Assembly: GCF_040183065.1 (NCBI RefSeq)
Contig: NC_091120.1
Location: 183,608,396-183,672,395, forward strand
Direction of reading: 5' to 3'
DNA length: 64,000 nucleotides
Source: Periplaneta americana
Taxonomy: Eukaryota > Arthropoda > Insecta > Blattodea > Blattidae
Notes under the pieces: model-generated
What the model was told of the DNA's origin: nothing
The model's input: only the letters and a program-made list of their open reading frames with translations
The model's database searches: none
Part shown: positions 32,281 to 43,511 of the stretch, piece after piece
How the letters are laid out: the number at the start of each line of letters is the position of its first letter
Position numbering within the stretch: the stretch's first letter is position 1
Position numbers and translations under genes: made by a program

Positions 32281-32612
32281 ATTAATTTGTCCTAAAGAAT
32301 AATCTCTGTAATGTTGACAATTAACATTGAGGAGAAAAGTTCGCTCCGGCGCCGGGGATCGAACCCGGGTCCTTGGTTCTACGTATCAAGTGCTCTGACC
32401 ACTGAGCTACGCCGAATTCAATCCACAGCACCGGACCGAACCTTCCTCCTTCAGTGTTTCCCTTTGTGGCCTGACTCCAAGTTAGGCATATATGTTGACG
32501 TATGTCTAGTGTCAACTGCCGTTATACTAGGAGTGCACTCAGTTGAGTGATTTATTTCGCCGGGATTAATTGTCAACATTACAGAGATTATTCTGTAGGA
32601 CAAATTAATAAA
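32281..32612 (-). mobile_element. Inverted-repeat element containing a tRNA-like segment
   Basis: About 46-bp near-perfect inverted arms: ATTAATTTGTCCTAAAGAAT..GTTGACAATTAA (32281-32326) and its complement (32566-32612). Inside on the minus strand, about 32343-32415 folds into a tRNA-like acceptor (TTCGGCG/CGCCGGA), D arm (GCTC/GAGC) and T arm (CCGGG/CCCGG). The anticodon loop is too long for a normal tRNA. A SINE head caught in a fold-back is the likeliest reading. Confidence 0.6.
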
Positions 32613-32773
32613 TCCATAATATTCTTATAGCTAGCAGTGAATCCCTACTTTTTCAATGAGAAAACGTACAAAAATACAATGTCATCAATATTGAGAAATG
32701 TTACAAGACGAAAATGAAAACAAGACAATAAGGGTCGTATTCATAGACATTTTTGCGCGGGTTTCCGGTGGAT

Positions 32774-33037
32774 TTTTTTTTATTATTTTAGTGGGTTATT
32801 TTACGGTGCTTTATCAACATCTCTGGTTATTTAGCGTCTGAATGAGATGAAGGTGATAATGCCGGTGAAATGAATCCGGGGTCCAACACCGAAAGTTACT
32901 CAGCATTTGCTCATATTGGGTTGAGGGAAAACCCCGGAAAAAACCTCAACCAGGTAACTTGCCCCGACTGGGAATCGAACCCTGGTCACCTGGTTTCGTG
33001 GCCAGACGCGCTAACCGTTACTCCACAGGTGTAGATC
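32774..33037 (-). mobile_element. SINE-A, full length
   Basis: Minus-strand copy with T-rich left end, shared core and tRNA-like head. A 12-bp target duplication TTTCCGGTGGAT flanks it at 32762-32773 and 33038-33049. Confidence 0.92.
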
Positions 33038-33049
33038 TTTCCGGTGGAT

Positions 33050-33544
33050 GATCGGCGTTTTTCGTATTCATAAACCAGTGTTAGCGATAGGATATTATTT
33101 GAATTCTGCACAAGTAACCATTGGATAGCCTTGGCTAGCTTAGTACGCTCGTAGTGCGTGCTGCGAAATGTCTATGAATAGCACCCTTAATGTTGAAATG
33201 TTACTGAAAGGCTTCACAATTCCATTAATTTTTTTATAAATTTTCAAACTATCTGCTTTTCTGAACAGCACACACCTGTACTCTTCTTCTAACTGTCAGT
33301 GACTCCTAATACTTCGGCGTGGTCAAGTGACTGGCAGAGTAGGAATTAATAAAAACGTTCCCTATGAATGTTGTTTGTTTTGAAAAGCTCTATCAAATGA
33401 TACCTTATTTGACACGCCTCTCATTTGAAATTTTAAAGTGATACGCCACTGACCCTACTTGCTGTTAGAGCTGATTGATGAAATCAAGCTCAAATGAAAG
33501 TTCACGTGTGGTTTAGTTATAAATATTTTTGTCTCGAATATATT
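33050..33544. other. No recognisable feature (intron 2)
   Basis: About 495 bp preceding the RTE 5' end; nothing supported. Confidence 0.35.
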
Positions 33545-36500
33545 GTGGGTTCCTATCACCACGGCATGGCGCGTCCTCAGGTTGCGGATAGAGGATACGG
33601 CCTCCAGATATGGAGGGTAGCTGCGAATATATTGAATAAGCAGTCATGGACAGCCGATAAGGGGTGGTCCTCCAGCTTGGGGGTTGGGCGAAGAGGTAAC
33701 AACCCATCACCGTAAAAAAAAAACAGCTTGTTACTTATCCCTATAATAAGCCTCGGAATAGGACTGATTCTCTGGCACGACCACAGCAAAGGAATAAGGT
33801 TTTGAGATTTGGCACTTGGAACGTAACTAGTCTTTATAGAACAGGAGGGGTAACATTAGTAGCAAAAGAACTAGCTAGATATAGAATAGACTTCGTAGGA
33901 GTACAAGAGGTTAGGTTAGATGGGAATGGCATATCACAAATAGGAGATTACTTGTTGTATTATGGGGAAGGAAACAATAATCACCAATTAGGAACAGGAT
34001 TCTTTGTTCATAAAAGAATAAAATCAGCAGTAAAAAAGGTCGAATTTATCAGTGACAGGTTATCATATTTAGTACTTAAGGGTAGATGGTGCGACATCAT
34101 AGTTATAAATGCTCACGCCCCTACCGAAGAGAAAGACGACCATATAAAGAATAGCTTCTATGAGGAATTGGAACATACTTTTGATCAGTTCCCTAGATAT
34201 CACATGAAAATTTTATTGGGGGATTTCAATGCTAAAGTAGGACGGGAGGATATTTTTAGACCAACTATTGGAAAAGAGAGCCTACACGCAATTAGTAGTG
34301 ACAATGGAGTTAGATTAGTCAACTTTGCTACATCGAAAAAATTAATTGTCAAAAGTACAACATTCCCCCATAAGGATATACATAAATATACTTGGACTTC
34401 TCCAGATGGATTGACACACAACCAAATAGATCACATCTTGATAGATAAACGGAGACATACTAGTATAGTAGATATTCGAATTTTCAGGGGTGCAGACTGT
34501 AATTCTGACCATTATTTGGTGATTGGAGAATTAAGAGAAAGATTATCAGTAGCCAAGCGAGTAGAGCAACAAGTTAATATTACTAAATGCAATATTTTGA
34601 AATTAAAGGACGAGGTAGCTAAGCAAAATTATCAGGTCGAAATTTCGAATAGGTTTGCCACTTTAGAAAGTTCCGACGAAGTTGAGAAAGAATTAGATGT
34701 TAATAGCGTGTGGGAAAATATCAGAGATAGTATCAAAATTGCAGCTGAGCAGAGCATATGTTATTATAAAACTAAGAAAAAGAAACCGTGGTTTGATGAA
34801 GATTGTTGCATGGTAGTAGAAAGAAGGAAACAGGCAAAATTGAAATTCTTACAGGATCCAGTTGAGGAAAGAGAGATAATTATTTCAATGAAAGACGGGA
34901 AGCATGTCGTACACTTAGGAATAAAAAGAGAGGTTACTTGAAGGAAAAACTGAATGAGGTAGAAACAAATAGTAAGAATAAAAACATTCGAGATTTATAT
35001 AAGGGTATAAAGGAATTTAAGAACGGATATCAGCCAAGGGTAAACGTGATCAAGTATGAGAATGGCGACTTGCTTGCAGACTCTCCATCAATCCTAAACA
35101 GATGGAAAAACTATTTTGCGCAATTACTAAATGTACATAGGCCAAATACAAATGATCGGGACGAAATTGAAATACAAACTGCTGAGCCATTTATACCCGA
35201 ACCCACGTTTTCAGAAGTCGAAATTTCGATAGAAAATCTGAAAAAGTACAAGTCTCCAGGTATCGATCAAATTCCAGCAGAATTAATACAAGATGGTGGA
35301 AGTGCATTATATAGCGAAATTTATAAACTTGTACTTGCTATTTGGGAAAAAGAAATTGTACCAGAACAATGGAAGGAGTCTATAATTGTACCTATTTTTA
35401 AAAAGGGGGACAAAACCAACTGTGGTAACTTTCGAGGAATATCACTTTTGTTGACGTCGTACAAAATTTTGTCCATTATTCTTTTGAGAAGATTAACTCC
35501 GTACGTAGATGAAATTATTGGGGATCATCAGTGCGGTTTTCGGCGTAATAGATCGACTATTGATCAGATTTTTTGTATTCGACAGATAATGGAGAAAAAA
35601 TGGGAGTATAAGGGTACAGTACATCAGTTATTCATAGATTTCAAAACGGCATATGACTCGGTTAAGAGGGAAGTATTATATGATATTCTTATTGAATTTG
35701 GTATTCCCAAGAAACTAGTTCGATTAATTAAAATGTGTCTCAGTGAAACATACAGCAGAGTCCGTGTAGGTCAGTTTCTATCAGATGCTTTTCCAATTCA
35801 CTGCGGGCTAAAGCAGGGGGATGCACTATCACCTTTACTTTTTAACTTCGCTCTAGAATATGCCATTAGGAAAGTTCAGGATAACAGGCAGGGTTAGGAA
35901 TTGAACGGGTTACATCAGCTTCTTGTCTATGCGGATGACGTGAATATGTTAGGAGAAAATACACGAACGATTAGGGAAAACACGGAAATTTTACTTGAAG
36001 CAAGTAAAGCGATCGGTTTGGAAGTAAATCCCGAAAAGACAAAGTATATGATTATGTCTCGTGACCAGAATATTGTACGAAATGGAAATATAAAAATTGG
36101 GGATTTATCCTTCGAAGAGGTGGAAAAATTCAAATATCTTGGAGCAACAGTAACAAATATAAATGACACTCGGGAGGAAATTAAACGCAGAATAAATATG
36201 GGAAATGCGTGTTATTATTCGGTTGAGAAGCTCTTATCATCCAGTCTGCTGTCCAAAAATCTGAAAGTTAGAATTTATAAAACAGTTATATTACCGGTTC
36301 TTCTGTATGGTTGTGAAACTTGGACTCTCACTCTGAGAGAGGAACATAGGTTCAGGGTGTTTGAGAATAAGGTGCTTAGGAAAATATTTGGGGCTAAGCG
36401 GGATGAAGTTACAGGAGAATGGAGAAAGTTACACAAGGCAGAAATGCACGCATTGTATTCTTCACCTGACATAATTAGGAACATTAAATCCAGACGTTTG

Positions 36501-36752
36501 AGATGGGCAGGGCATGTAGCACGTATGGGCGAATCCAGAAATGCATATAGAGTGTTAGTTGGGAGACCGGAGGGAAAAAGACCTTTAGGGAGGCCGAGAC
36601 GTAGATGGGAGGATAATATTAAAATGGATTTGAGGGAGGTGGGATATGATGATAGAGACTGGATTAATCTTGCACAGGATAGGGACCGCTGGCGGGCTTA
36701 TGTGAGGGCGGCAATGAACCTTCGGGTTCCTTAAAAGCCATTTGTAAGTAAG
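33545..36752 (+). mobile_element. Near full-length RTE-clade LINE
   Basis: Begins near TGTGGGTTCCTATCACCACG with a GC-richer 5' UTR (33545-33700). It carries one endonuclease plus reverse-transcriptase coding region (33700-36734) and ends in TTTGTAAGTAAG at about 36752. Length 3.2 kb and a single ORF with an APE endonuclease followed by RT fit the RTE clade. Only two breaks separate it from an intact reading frame. No clear TSD could be found around it. Confidence 0.85.
33802..36734 (+). pseudogene. RTE polyprotein (APE endonuclease + reverse transcriptase), two breaks
   Basis: The open frame extends back to 33700. The endonuclease half shows FGTWNVTSLYRTGG, the metal-binding Glu in VGVQEVR, NAHAPT, LLGDFNAKVG, YTWTSPDG, QIDHILID and the catalytic SDH in CNSDHYLV. 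A 1-bp indel near 34866-34876 moves the frame. The RT half then has SPGIDQIPAELIQ, IIVPIFKKGDK..FRGISLL, CGFRRNRSTIDQIF, the first catalytic Asp in FIDFKTAYDS, GLKQGDALSPLLF, and a TAG stop at 35895-35897. It resumes with the [13 protein letters not shown] catalytic box and C-terminal [18 protein letters not shown] and [11 protein letters not shown]. All catalytic residues are present, so inactivation is recent. Confidence 0.88.
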
Positions 36753-37024
36753 TTTCAGAAATAAGTGACTGTTACGGGTGGTCTGAATTACCCTGTACTG
36801 TATGTTACGATAAGGTATAGTTTTCCTTAGGCTGACGTACATTGATAAGTAAAACCAGGAACTCACTACAATCACATGAGTAATGAGCTGTCCCTATGAA
36901 CCAGGATCTGAAGTTTAACCTTGCTTGTAATGTATTTATTTATATTCCCCGTTGTTCGTGACATTGCTTCACAGCTATAAATTTGAACATGTCAAAAAAT
37001 CTTAATAGTACTACAATGTCTTCA

Positions 37025-37977
37025 TCTATACTAATAATAAATCTGTAGCCGAAATTGTTCTGGTAATTTTCGATTTTCCAAAAATAATTGGTGTTAACAT
37101 GTATAATTAACCATCCTGAAACCGAAAATCGCTTTTTTTTAATTTTTGTTTGTATGTCTGTCTGTCTGGATGTTTGTTACCTTTTCACGGGATAATGGCT
37201 GAACCGATTTATATGAAAATTGGAATATAAATTAAGTTCGTTGTAACTTAGATTTTAGGCTATATAGCATTCAAAATACTTTATTTAAAAGGGGGGTTAT
37301 AAGGGGGGCCTGAATTAAATAAATCGAAATATCTCGCTTATTATTGATTTTCATGAAACATATTACATAACAAAAGTTTTTTTTAAATAATTTCCGATAA
37401 GTTTTATTCTATACAACATTTTGATAGAACTGATATTTAATAAGATAAATGAGTTTTAAAATTTCAATAACAACGCCATCTAAGGCGCTGTACTGAAATA
37501 AAAACAAATGAATTTGTCTATAAGGGGCCTTGGACAACAACAATCGAAAGATATTAAACATAGCCTAAGAGAATGTGTCTGTGTTTGTATGAAGTAATAT
37601 CGGAAGCTACCGGTAATTAATAGTTTCATTATTATTTCACCATTGGAAAGTGTAGTTTCTCTAGATGGACATAATTCTACAATGTTATTACAGTAACTTC
37701 TGAAACATATAGCAAGTAATATAAAGTGTACACATTAAAACCAAATGATATGTCAATCTTCATTAAACTATGGTTGCATGTAATAACAATTAAGAAACAT
37801 GTTAAAGGAATTGACTGCATTTTAATTATTTAAATACAATTTAAATTAAGTAACATATTAAACGATTTGTCCTTCTATCAAACACGAATGTTCCCTGGAT
37901 CAAACGTCCTATTTTAATTATGTAATTACTTCATATTTATTTCTGACAGGTGCAGAGGAGCGCACGGGTACGGCTAG
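37025..37977 (+). mobile_element. Helitron-type element
   Basis: 5' TCTATACTAATAATAAATCT after a host A; 3' hairpin region GTGCAGAGGAGCGCAC then GGGTACGGCTAG. 953 bp, no protein. Inserted in the LINE J1 3' region. Confidence 0.78.
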
Positions 37978-38435
37978 CTATATAATAGTTTAGTCGAAAT
38001 ATATATACATATAGAAGAGTATAAACGTATATAAGACCTTTTGCAGTATACTATTACAACGCAAGGATTATTATCGATAGTTAATACCAACACAGAAATA
38101 TTAATGCAGCATTGCTTAATGACAGAAACTGAACAGAAGACGTAAGAAATTAGGTAGGCCTACTTCTTTAATTTGGCCCTGAATAATCTTATGTTGTACT
38201 GTCATGTAACGCACTTCTTTTTGATAGCACGATAAATATTCCGAAGGAGTACGAAAGTAAATTTTTGACGCGTATTTATGCTATAAACTGTTGAATTAGT
38301 TACAAAATTTTCACGATTACATACGAGGCAGTTTGTTAATAAAAATTCTACTGACAAGCCATGACCATTATTTGTAGCCTTCTTAAAATGGTCCTATATG
38401 AATTCCTTGATTTTGTATCTACTATTATTATAATT

Positions 38436-38673
38436 CTGTCGTCGATTTGCAAAAGAGCACGTGTCCAAATAACAAAGTGTTGGAAAATCGCAAAAACTAT
38501 AACTAGGTTAACAAATTAAAATGTTCATATTTTTTTTCTAATTAGATCACTATTAGATACATACATTCAGAATCTATGAACCTTTTAATTTTCTAAGTCT
38601 GTTATGATTTTTTTTTGCGATTTTCCAACACTTTGTTATTTTGGACGTATCCCATTTTGCAAATCGACGACAG
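38436..38673. mobile_element. 238-bp MITE with AATT duplication
   Basis: Inverted arms of about 60 bp, starting CTGTCGTCGATTTGCAAAA and including AACAAAGTGTTGGAAAATCG, are flanked by AATT at 38432-38435 and 38674-38677. Comparison with the sister LINE at about 30195 shows a single AATT, the empty site. Confidence 0.78.
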
Positions 38674-38879
38674 AATTACTCTTTCTTGTAGCAGGAATAT
38701 ACTGTTACTATCTGTAGAATTTCCACAGAATATTTTTCCAAAACTCATTACCGAGTGGAAATATACAAAGTATATTGTTTTTAAGGTATTGGTATATACT
38801 ATCTCTTGTATAGATCTAATAGCAAAACATGCTGAATTTTGGTTCGGGGTAATTTCTTTAATATGATTTTTTCAATTTA

Positions 38880-39400
38880 ACATATATTATATATTTGTAA
38901 GCCAAAAATTTAGTTGTTAATATTAGGGACTTGTTAGTTATTGCACTTGAAATTTGCCAAGTTGAATTTGGGTAGGATTTAAATTGGATTATGTTAGTTT
39001 TGTTACAATTTAATACTAATTTATTGGCTGAGAACCAATATCATATTTTGAGCAGAATTTCCGCCGTCAAGATTGGAATGTGTTAGAGCTATTGGCTGTA
39101 ATTACTATATTTGCATCACCTGCAAATATTATGGAATGACCTACATCTTTTTTTAGGGGGCAAGATCAGTTATGAACATTACAAAGGTAGGGAACCTAAA
39201 ATTGATCCTTGCGGAATTCCATTATTAATAGTTCCGCATGTCGAGGCAGATTTCACAGTGATATTGATTTCGACTTTATGTTTCCTATCTACGACATATG
39301 AGCGAAACCATTTGTGTGCTACATCTTTAATTCCATAATGATCTAATTTTTCTAGCAGCATTCTATGATTTATACAGTCAAATACCTTGGATAAATCACA
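38880..39400 (-). pseudogene. LINE reverse-transcriptase palm fragment
   Basis: Minus frame: FCDLSKVFDCINHRMLLEKL, DHYGIKDVAHKWFRSYV, STCGTINNGIPQGSILG. After frame breaks come a degenerate YADD box (FAGDANIVI) and NKLVLNCNKTNIIQFKSYP. These are the conserved RT blocks A-D of jockey/CR1-type LINEs; the Y-x-D-D is mutated to F-A-G-D. Confidence 0.72.
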
Positions 39401-39420
39401 GAAAATCCTCCCACCTTAGA

Positions 39421-40465
39421 ATTTTTTATTAATATCCTCCAGAATTTTTCAGTTATAAACGTACTTTCCGTGAATTTAAATTTTCTAAATTCAAACTGTT
39501 CTGAACACCTATATTTCCATCTATATTCCCCGTGTTCCAATTTTCCAAGGTACAAGAGGGTATGATCCAAGGTACACGAAACTGTCGTACCATGGAACAT
39601 TTTACATACCACTTCATTTTATTCTTTTCATCCTTAATAGATCTATAAAACATGAAAATACCTGTAGGAACTTGTAAATGAATCTTCAAGAACTATTTCA
39701 AGCAACTTTTCATTTTAAAAATTTCATTTACTAAATTAAAAAAAATAAAATAAAATAAAATGTGGAAAGTGATTCAAGGTACAAAAGTCTCCCCTATTAG
39801 TTCACCCTAAGTAAGACAATTTTGTTCACATCACGCATGACATTTGACGTAATCCACGGTATTTGTGTTTCTTCAATTTGGCAGGGCTTGCCATTCACAG
39901 GGCTGGACCAGGGACAGGTCTGTACACCTAGGCACGCTCTGCCTTTTGTGCGCCCAATACAGAATATGTGATCATTATCCAAGTCCCATGGGTGGCCTTG
40001 GAGGCATGTGAATCCGATGGCGACAGGTGGACAATCTTTACCCAGCCTGTGACAGGGCTAGGTCTCGCTTCGCGGACGAATAGCCTGATGAGCCTGATGA
40101 GCCCTATAGCCCGGTGCCCCAAGCCCTTCCCATATCAGTATCGGAAACCCGTGCTATCCCTAAGATCACCAAAATCTATTTTCACTATTATAGAAAGCAA
40201 ATTAAATGAGGGGGACGTGGACAGTGTTGATGAAATGATAGAGTGAAACAACAGTACCCCGAGAAAAACAGTCTCCAATTCTCGCTTTGTCCACCACAAT
40301 ATCCATCACGATCTGACTGGGGATCAAATCGGCCGCTTCGATGGAAGACTAACACGCTAATTTGTTCACCTTAAATACGATTTTGTTCCCATCACGCATA
40401 ATAATTGTATAAGCTGTCGTCGCATGTACTTGACGTCATCACATATGGTACTTTAATTTTTACAG
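39421..40465. other. Intron 2 end with an unexplained GC-richer block
   Basis: No gene recognised. 39960-40250 is noticeably more GC-rich than its flanks and open on the + strand (39968-40246), but I recognise no protein family; it may be part of a retroelement UTR. Confidence 0.3.
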
Positions 40466-40583
40466 CATACATGCTCGCAGACGACGGCTATGATGTGTGG
40501 ATTGCCAACGCACGTGGTAACGAGTACTCAACGATGTACACTCGTCAAAGAGACCCTCGGACAAGAGAGTTCTGGGATTTCAG
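40466..40583 (+). CDS. Acid lipase gene, exon 3
   Basis: Follows a TTTTTACAG acceptor. With the last base of exon 2 it forms Ala and reads AYMLADDGYDVWIANARGNE, then YSTMYTRQRDPRTREFWDF, ending in phase 2 at a GTAATA donor (40584). It matches the family block L-A-D-x-G-Y-D-V-W-x-x-N-x-R-G-N followed by F-W-x-F-S. This part packs beneath the active site. Splice phases on both sides agree with neighbouring exons. Confidence 0.93.
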
Positions 40584-40869
40584 GTAATACCTGCAGCCCT
40601 TTCAGTTGAATCAGAAACAAAATGTATTTTGTTCATGATTCAGCTTATGCTTGTTCCCCGTTCATCCTTTCTTTTGTTTTCGCACGTATTTTGATCTCTT
40701 TGGTATCGATTATCCATTACTTTAGTTGATCAGCTATATTTCGTTCTCCTTTGTGTTTACACTATAAGTTATAGACTTATTTTATACCACTTTATTCTCA
40801 GCCTTCTGTCCACCAATCCATCTATTAATTAACATTCCATACATCCAATCTTCTACAAATATAACAATA

Positions 40870-41285
40870 TTTTCGTTTACCCATTCATTATCCCATCTTG
40901 TTCTTCCATCCATACAGGGCACTAGCCAGCCAGTCAAATATTCAACCATCCAACCGCCAACAAGTTTATACAACCATTCATCCGGCAATCCACTCATCTA
41001 TCAGCACATCTGCTCACCAACACGCCCGCCCATCCATTCATCAATCCATTCCTTTGTCCAACCATCCACCAAATACACATTTATCCAAAAATTCAACAAT
41101 ACGTCCAAACATCTACCAATCCTCCGAATGTCCATCAACCCGTCCAGTCACATATCTATCCAACCGTCCAGTAACCTGTCAGCCATACATTCATCCCTCC
41201 TCTGATTTAGACACTCACCAATCAACTAATTTACCGAATTATTCCCCTACCAAACCACCATTTATTTACCTAACTCTTCACCAGT
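40870..41285. repeat. Degenerate CCATCCAT-type tandem repeat
   Basis: Loose CCATCCA / CCAACCATC / TCATCAATC units over about 400 bp, directly upstream of the purine array. It gives a spurious Pro/Ser/His-rich open frame. Confidence 0.7.
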
Positions 41286-41311
41286 CCATCATAGTATCGA
41301 GAGGAGAATTT

Positions 41312-43040
41312 TTGAGGAAAGAGAAAATAACGGAAGAAGAGAAAATAACGGAAGAAGAGGAAATGACGAAAATAAAAGAAAGAAGAAAATGGCCAAAAAA
41401 TAACGAGACGAAGGAAGAAAAAGTAACGAGAGACGAAAAAATGACGATAGAAGAGAAAGTAACGGAAGAGAAGAAAATGACGAAGAGAAACTGAAGAAGA
41501 AAGAGAAACTGACGAAGAAAGAGAAACTAACGAAGGAAGAGAAAATGACGAAAGAAGAGGAAATGACGAAAAAGAGAAAATGAAAGAAGACAATGACCAA
41601 AAAATAACGAGAGAAGAGAATATGACGAAGGAAGAGAAAGTAACGAGAGACGAAAAAATGATGATAGAAGAGAAAGTAACAGAAGAAAAGAAAATGACGA
41701 AGGACGAGAAACTGACGAAGGAAGAGAAACTGACGAAGAAAGAGAAACTGACGAAGAAAGAGAAACTGACGAAGAAAGAGAAACTGACGAAGAAAGAGAA
41801 ACTAACGTAGGAAGAGAAAATGACGAAAGAAGAGGAAAAGACGAAAAAGAGAAAATGAAAGAAGAAGAAAATGACCAAAGAATAACGAGGGAAGAAAATA
41901 TGACGAAGGAAGAAAAAGTAACGGGGGACGAAAAAGTGACGATAGAAGAGAAAGTAGCGGAAGAAAGGAAAATGACGAAGGAAGAGAAACTGACGAAGGA
42001 AGAGAAACTAACGAAGGAAGAGAAACTAACGAAGGAAGAGAAACTAACGAAGGAAGAGAAACTAACGAAGAAAGAGAAACTAACGAAGAAAGAGAAACTA
42101 ATGAAGGAAGAGAAAATGACGAAAGAAGAAGAAATGACGAATAAGATAAAATGAGAGAAGAAGAAAATGACCAAAAATAACGAGAGAAGAGAATATGAAG
42201 AAGGAAGAAAAAGTAACGAGAGACGAAAAAATGACGATAGAAGAGAAAGTAACGGAAGAAAAGAAAATGACGACGGAAGAGAAACTGACGAAGGAAGAGA
42301 AACTGACGAAGTAAGAGAAACTAACGAAGGAAGGGAAAATGACGAAGGAAGGGAAAATGACGAAGGAAGAGAAAATGACGAAGGAAGAGAAACTGACGAA
42401 GGAAGAGAAAATGACGAAGGAAGAGAAAACGACAAGGGAAGAGAAAATGACGAAAAAGAGAAAATGAAAGAAGAAGAAAATGACCAAAAATAACGAGAGA
42501 AGGGAATATGACGAAGGAAAAAAGAGTAATGAGAGACGAAAAAATGACGAAAGAAGAGAAAGTAACGGAAGAGAAGAAAATGACGAAGGAAGAGAAAACG
42601 ACAAGGGAAGAAAAAATGACGAATAAGAGAAAATGACGAAAAAGAGAAAATGAAAGAAGAAGAAAATTACCAAAAATAACGAGAGAAGGGAATATGACGA
42701 AGGAAAAAGAGTAATGAGACGAAAAAATGATGAAAGAACAGAAAGTAACGGAAGAGAAGAAAATGACGAAGGAAGAGAAAATGACGAAGGAAGAGAAAAT
42801 GACGAAGGAAGAGAAAATGACGAAGGAAGAGAAAATGACGAAGGAAGAGAAACTGACGAAGGGAGAGAAACTGACGAAGGGAGAGAAACTGACGAAGGAA
42901 GAGAAAATGACGAAGGAAGAGAAAGTAACGGAAGAGAAGAAAATGACGAAGGAAGAGAAACTGACGAAGGAAGAGAAATGATGAAGATATGACGAAAGAA
43001 TAGAAAATGACGAGATAAGAGGAAACGAAGAGAGAAGAGA
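41312..43040 (+). repeat. Purine-rich 18-bp minisatellite with higher-order blocks
   Basis: Basic unit GACGAAGGAAGAGAAAAT (18 bp) and variants occupy about 1.7 kb. Diverged blocks (GACCAAAAATAACGAGAGA..) recur roughly every 200-300 bp, showing higher-order duplication. Because 18 is a multiple of 3, several frames on both strands stay open (MTKEEK, NDEGRE, SFVIFS repeats); these are not genes. Confidence 0.95.
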
Positions 43041-43511
43041 AAATCCAGCTAATAAGAGCTGGAGATATTCTTGTTACAAACAGTTTAAGTGCAATGTGGA
43101 CCGCAATGGGACATAGGAGAGTCGTGATACCATCATGTGTAGTGCATACTATTAGAAATGAACTTCCATAATCCAGTGGAGTTTAAGTAGGCTTCAAGCT
43201 TCGACAATGAAAAAGGTAAAATATCTGATCAGTTAGAAATTTAAACATGTATCTATGGAAATTATCATTTAATTGTCTGTGGCCTTCCTTTTTATGACGA
43301 CCACTGATAACGTGAAAAATGACTCGATGTTAGCGACACTAATAATGGACGAAGTGTAGGGCGATATTCTTTGGCAGTGAGAGATTGTAGATTTATCTAC
43401 ACTTTGTGAATACAAGCAATGTTTTATTTTACTCATTATTAAATTTTTCCACTCATTATTACATTCCTCATATTTGCATTTCATTATCCAACACCCAGAT
43501 GATTTCGAGTA
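43041..43511. other. No recognisable feature (intron 3)
   Basis: About 470 bp between the purine array and a DNA transposon; nothing supported. Confidence 0.35.

Larger units (their letters stand above)
36925..39420 (-). mobile_element. LINE family J1, longer copy split by two insertions
   Basis: Minus strand. RT palm text at 39400-38880 leads to post-palm text at 38880-38680. A MITE (38436-38673) interrupts; then 38430-38010 matches 29866-30205, a Helitron (37025-37977) interrupts, and the 3' tail follows at 37020-36925. Restoring the order gives one continuous 5'-truncated jockey/CR1-type LINE of about 1.3 kb. Confidence 0.7.

Noticed and set aside
32343-32415. Functional tRNA gene
   Set aside because: Anticodon loop is about 9-12 nt and the unit lies inside inverted arms; a SINE-type relic is likelier.
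35927-36169. Minus-strand frames opposite the RTE ORF
   Set aside because: Antisense shadows of the reverse-transcriptase coding sequence.
33545-36760. Target-site duplication of the full RTE copy
   Set aside because: Short chance matches only; no convincing direct repeat at the two ends.
39968-40246. 92-codon plus-strand frame in a GC-richer block
   Set aside because: No recognisable family, no splice context matching the lipase; left as unexplained rather than called a gene.
41270-42673. Several long minus-strand open frames (up to 302 codons) and matching plus-strand frames
   Set aside because: They are the 18-bp purine minisatellite read in frames without stops; low-complexity hexapeptide repeats only.
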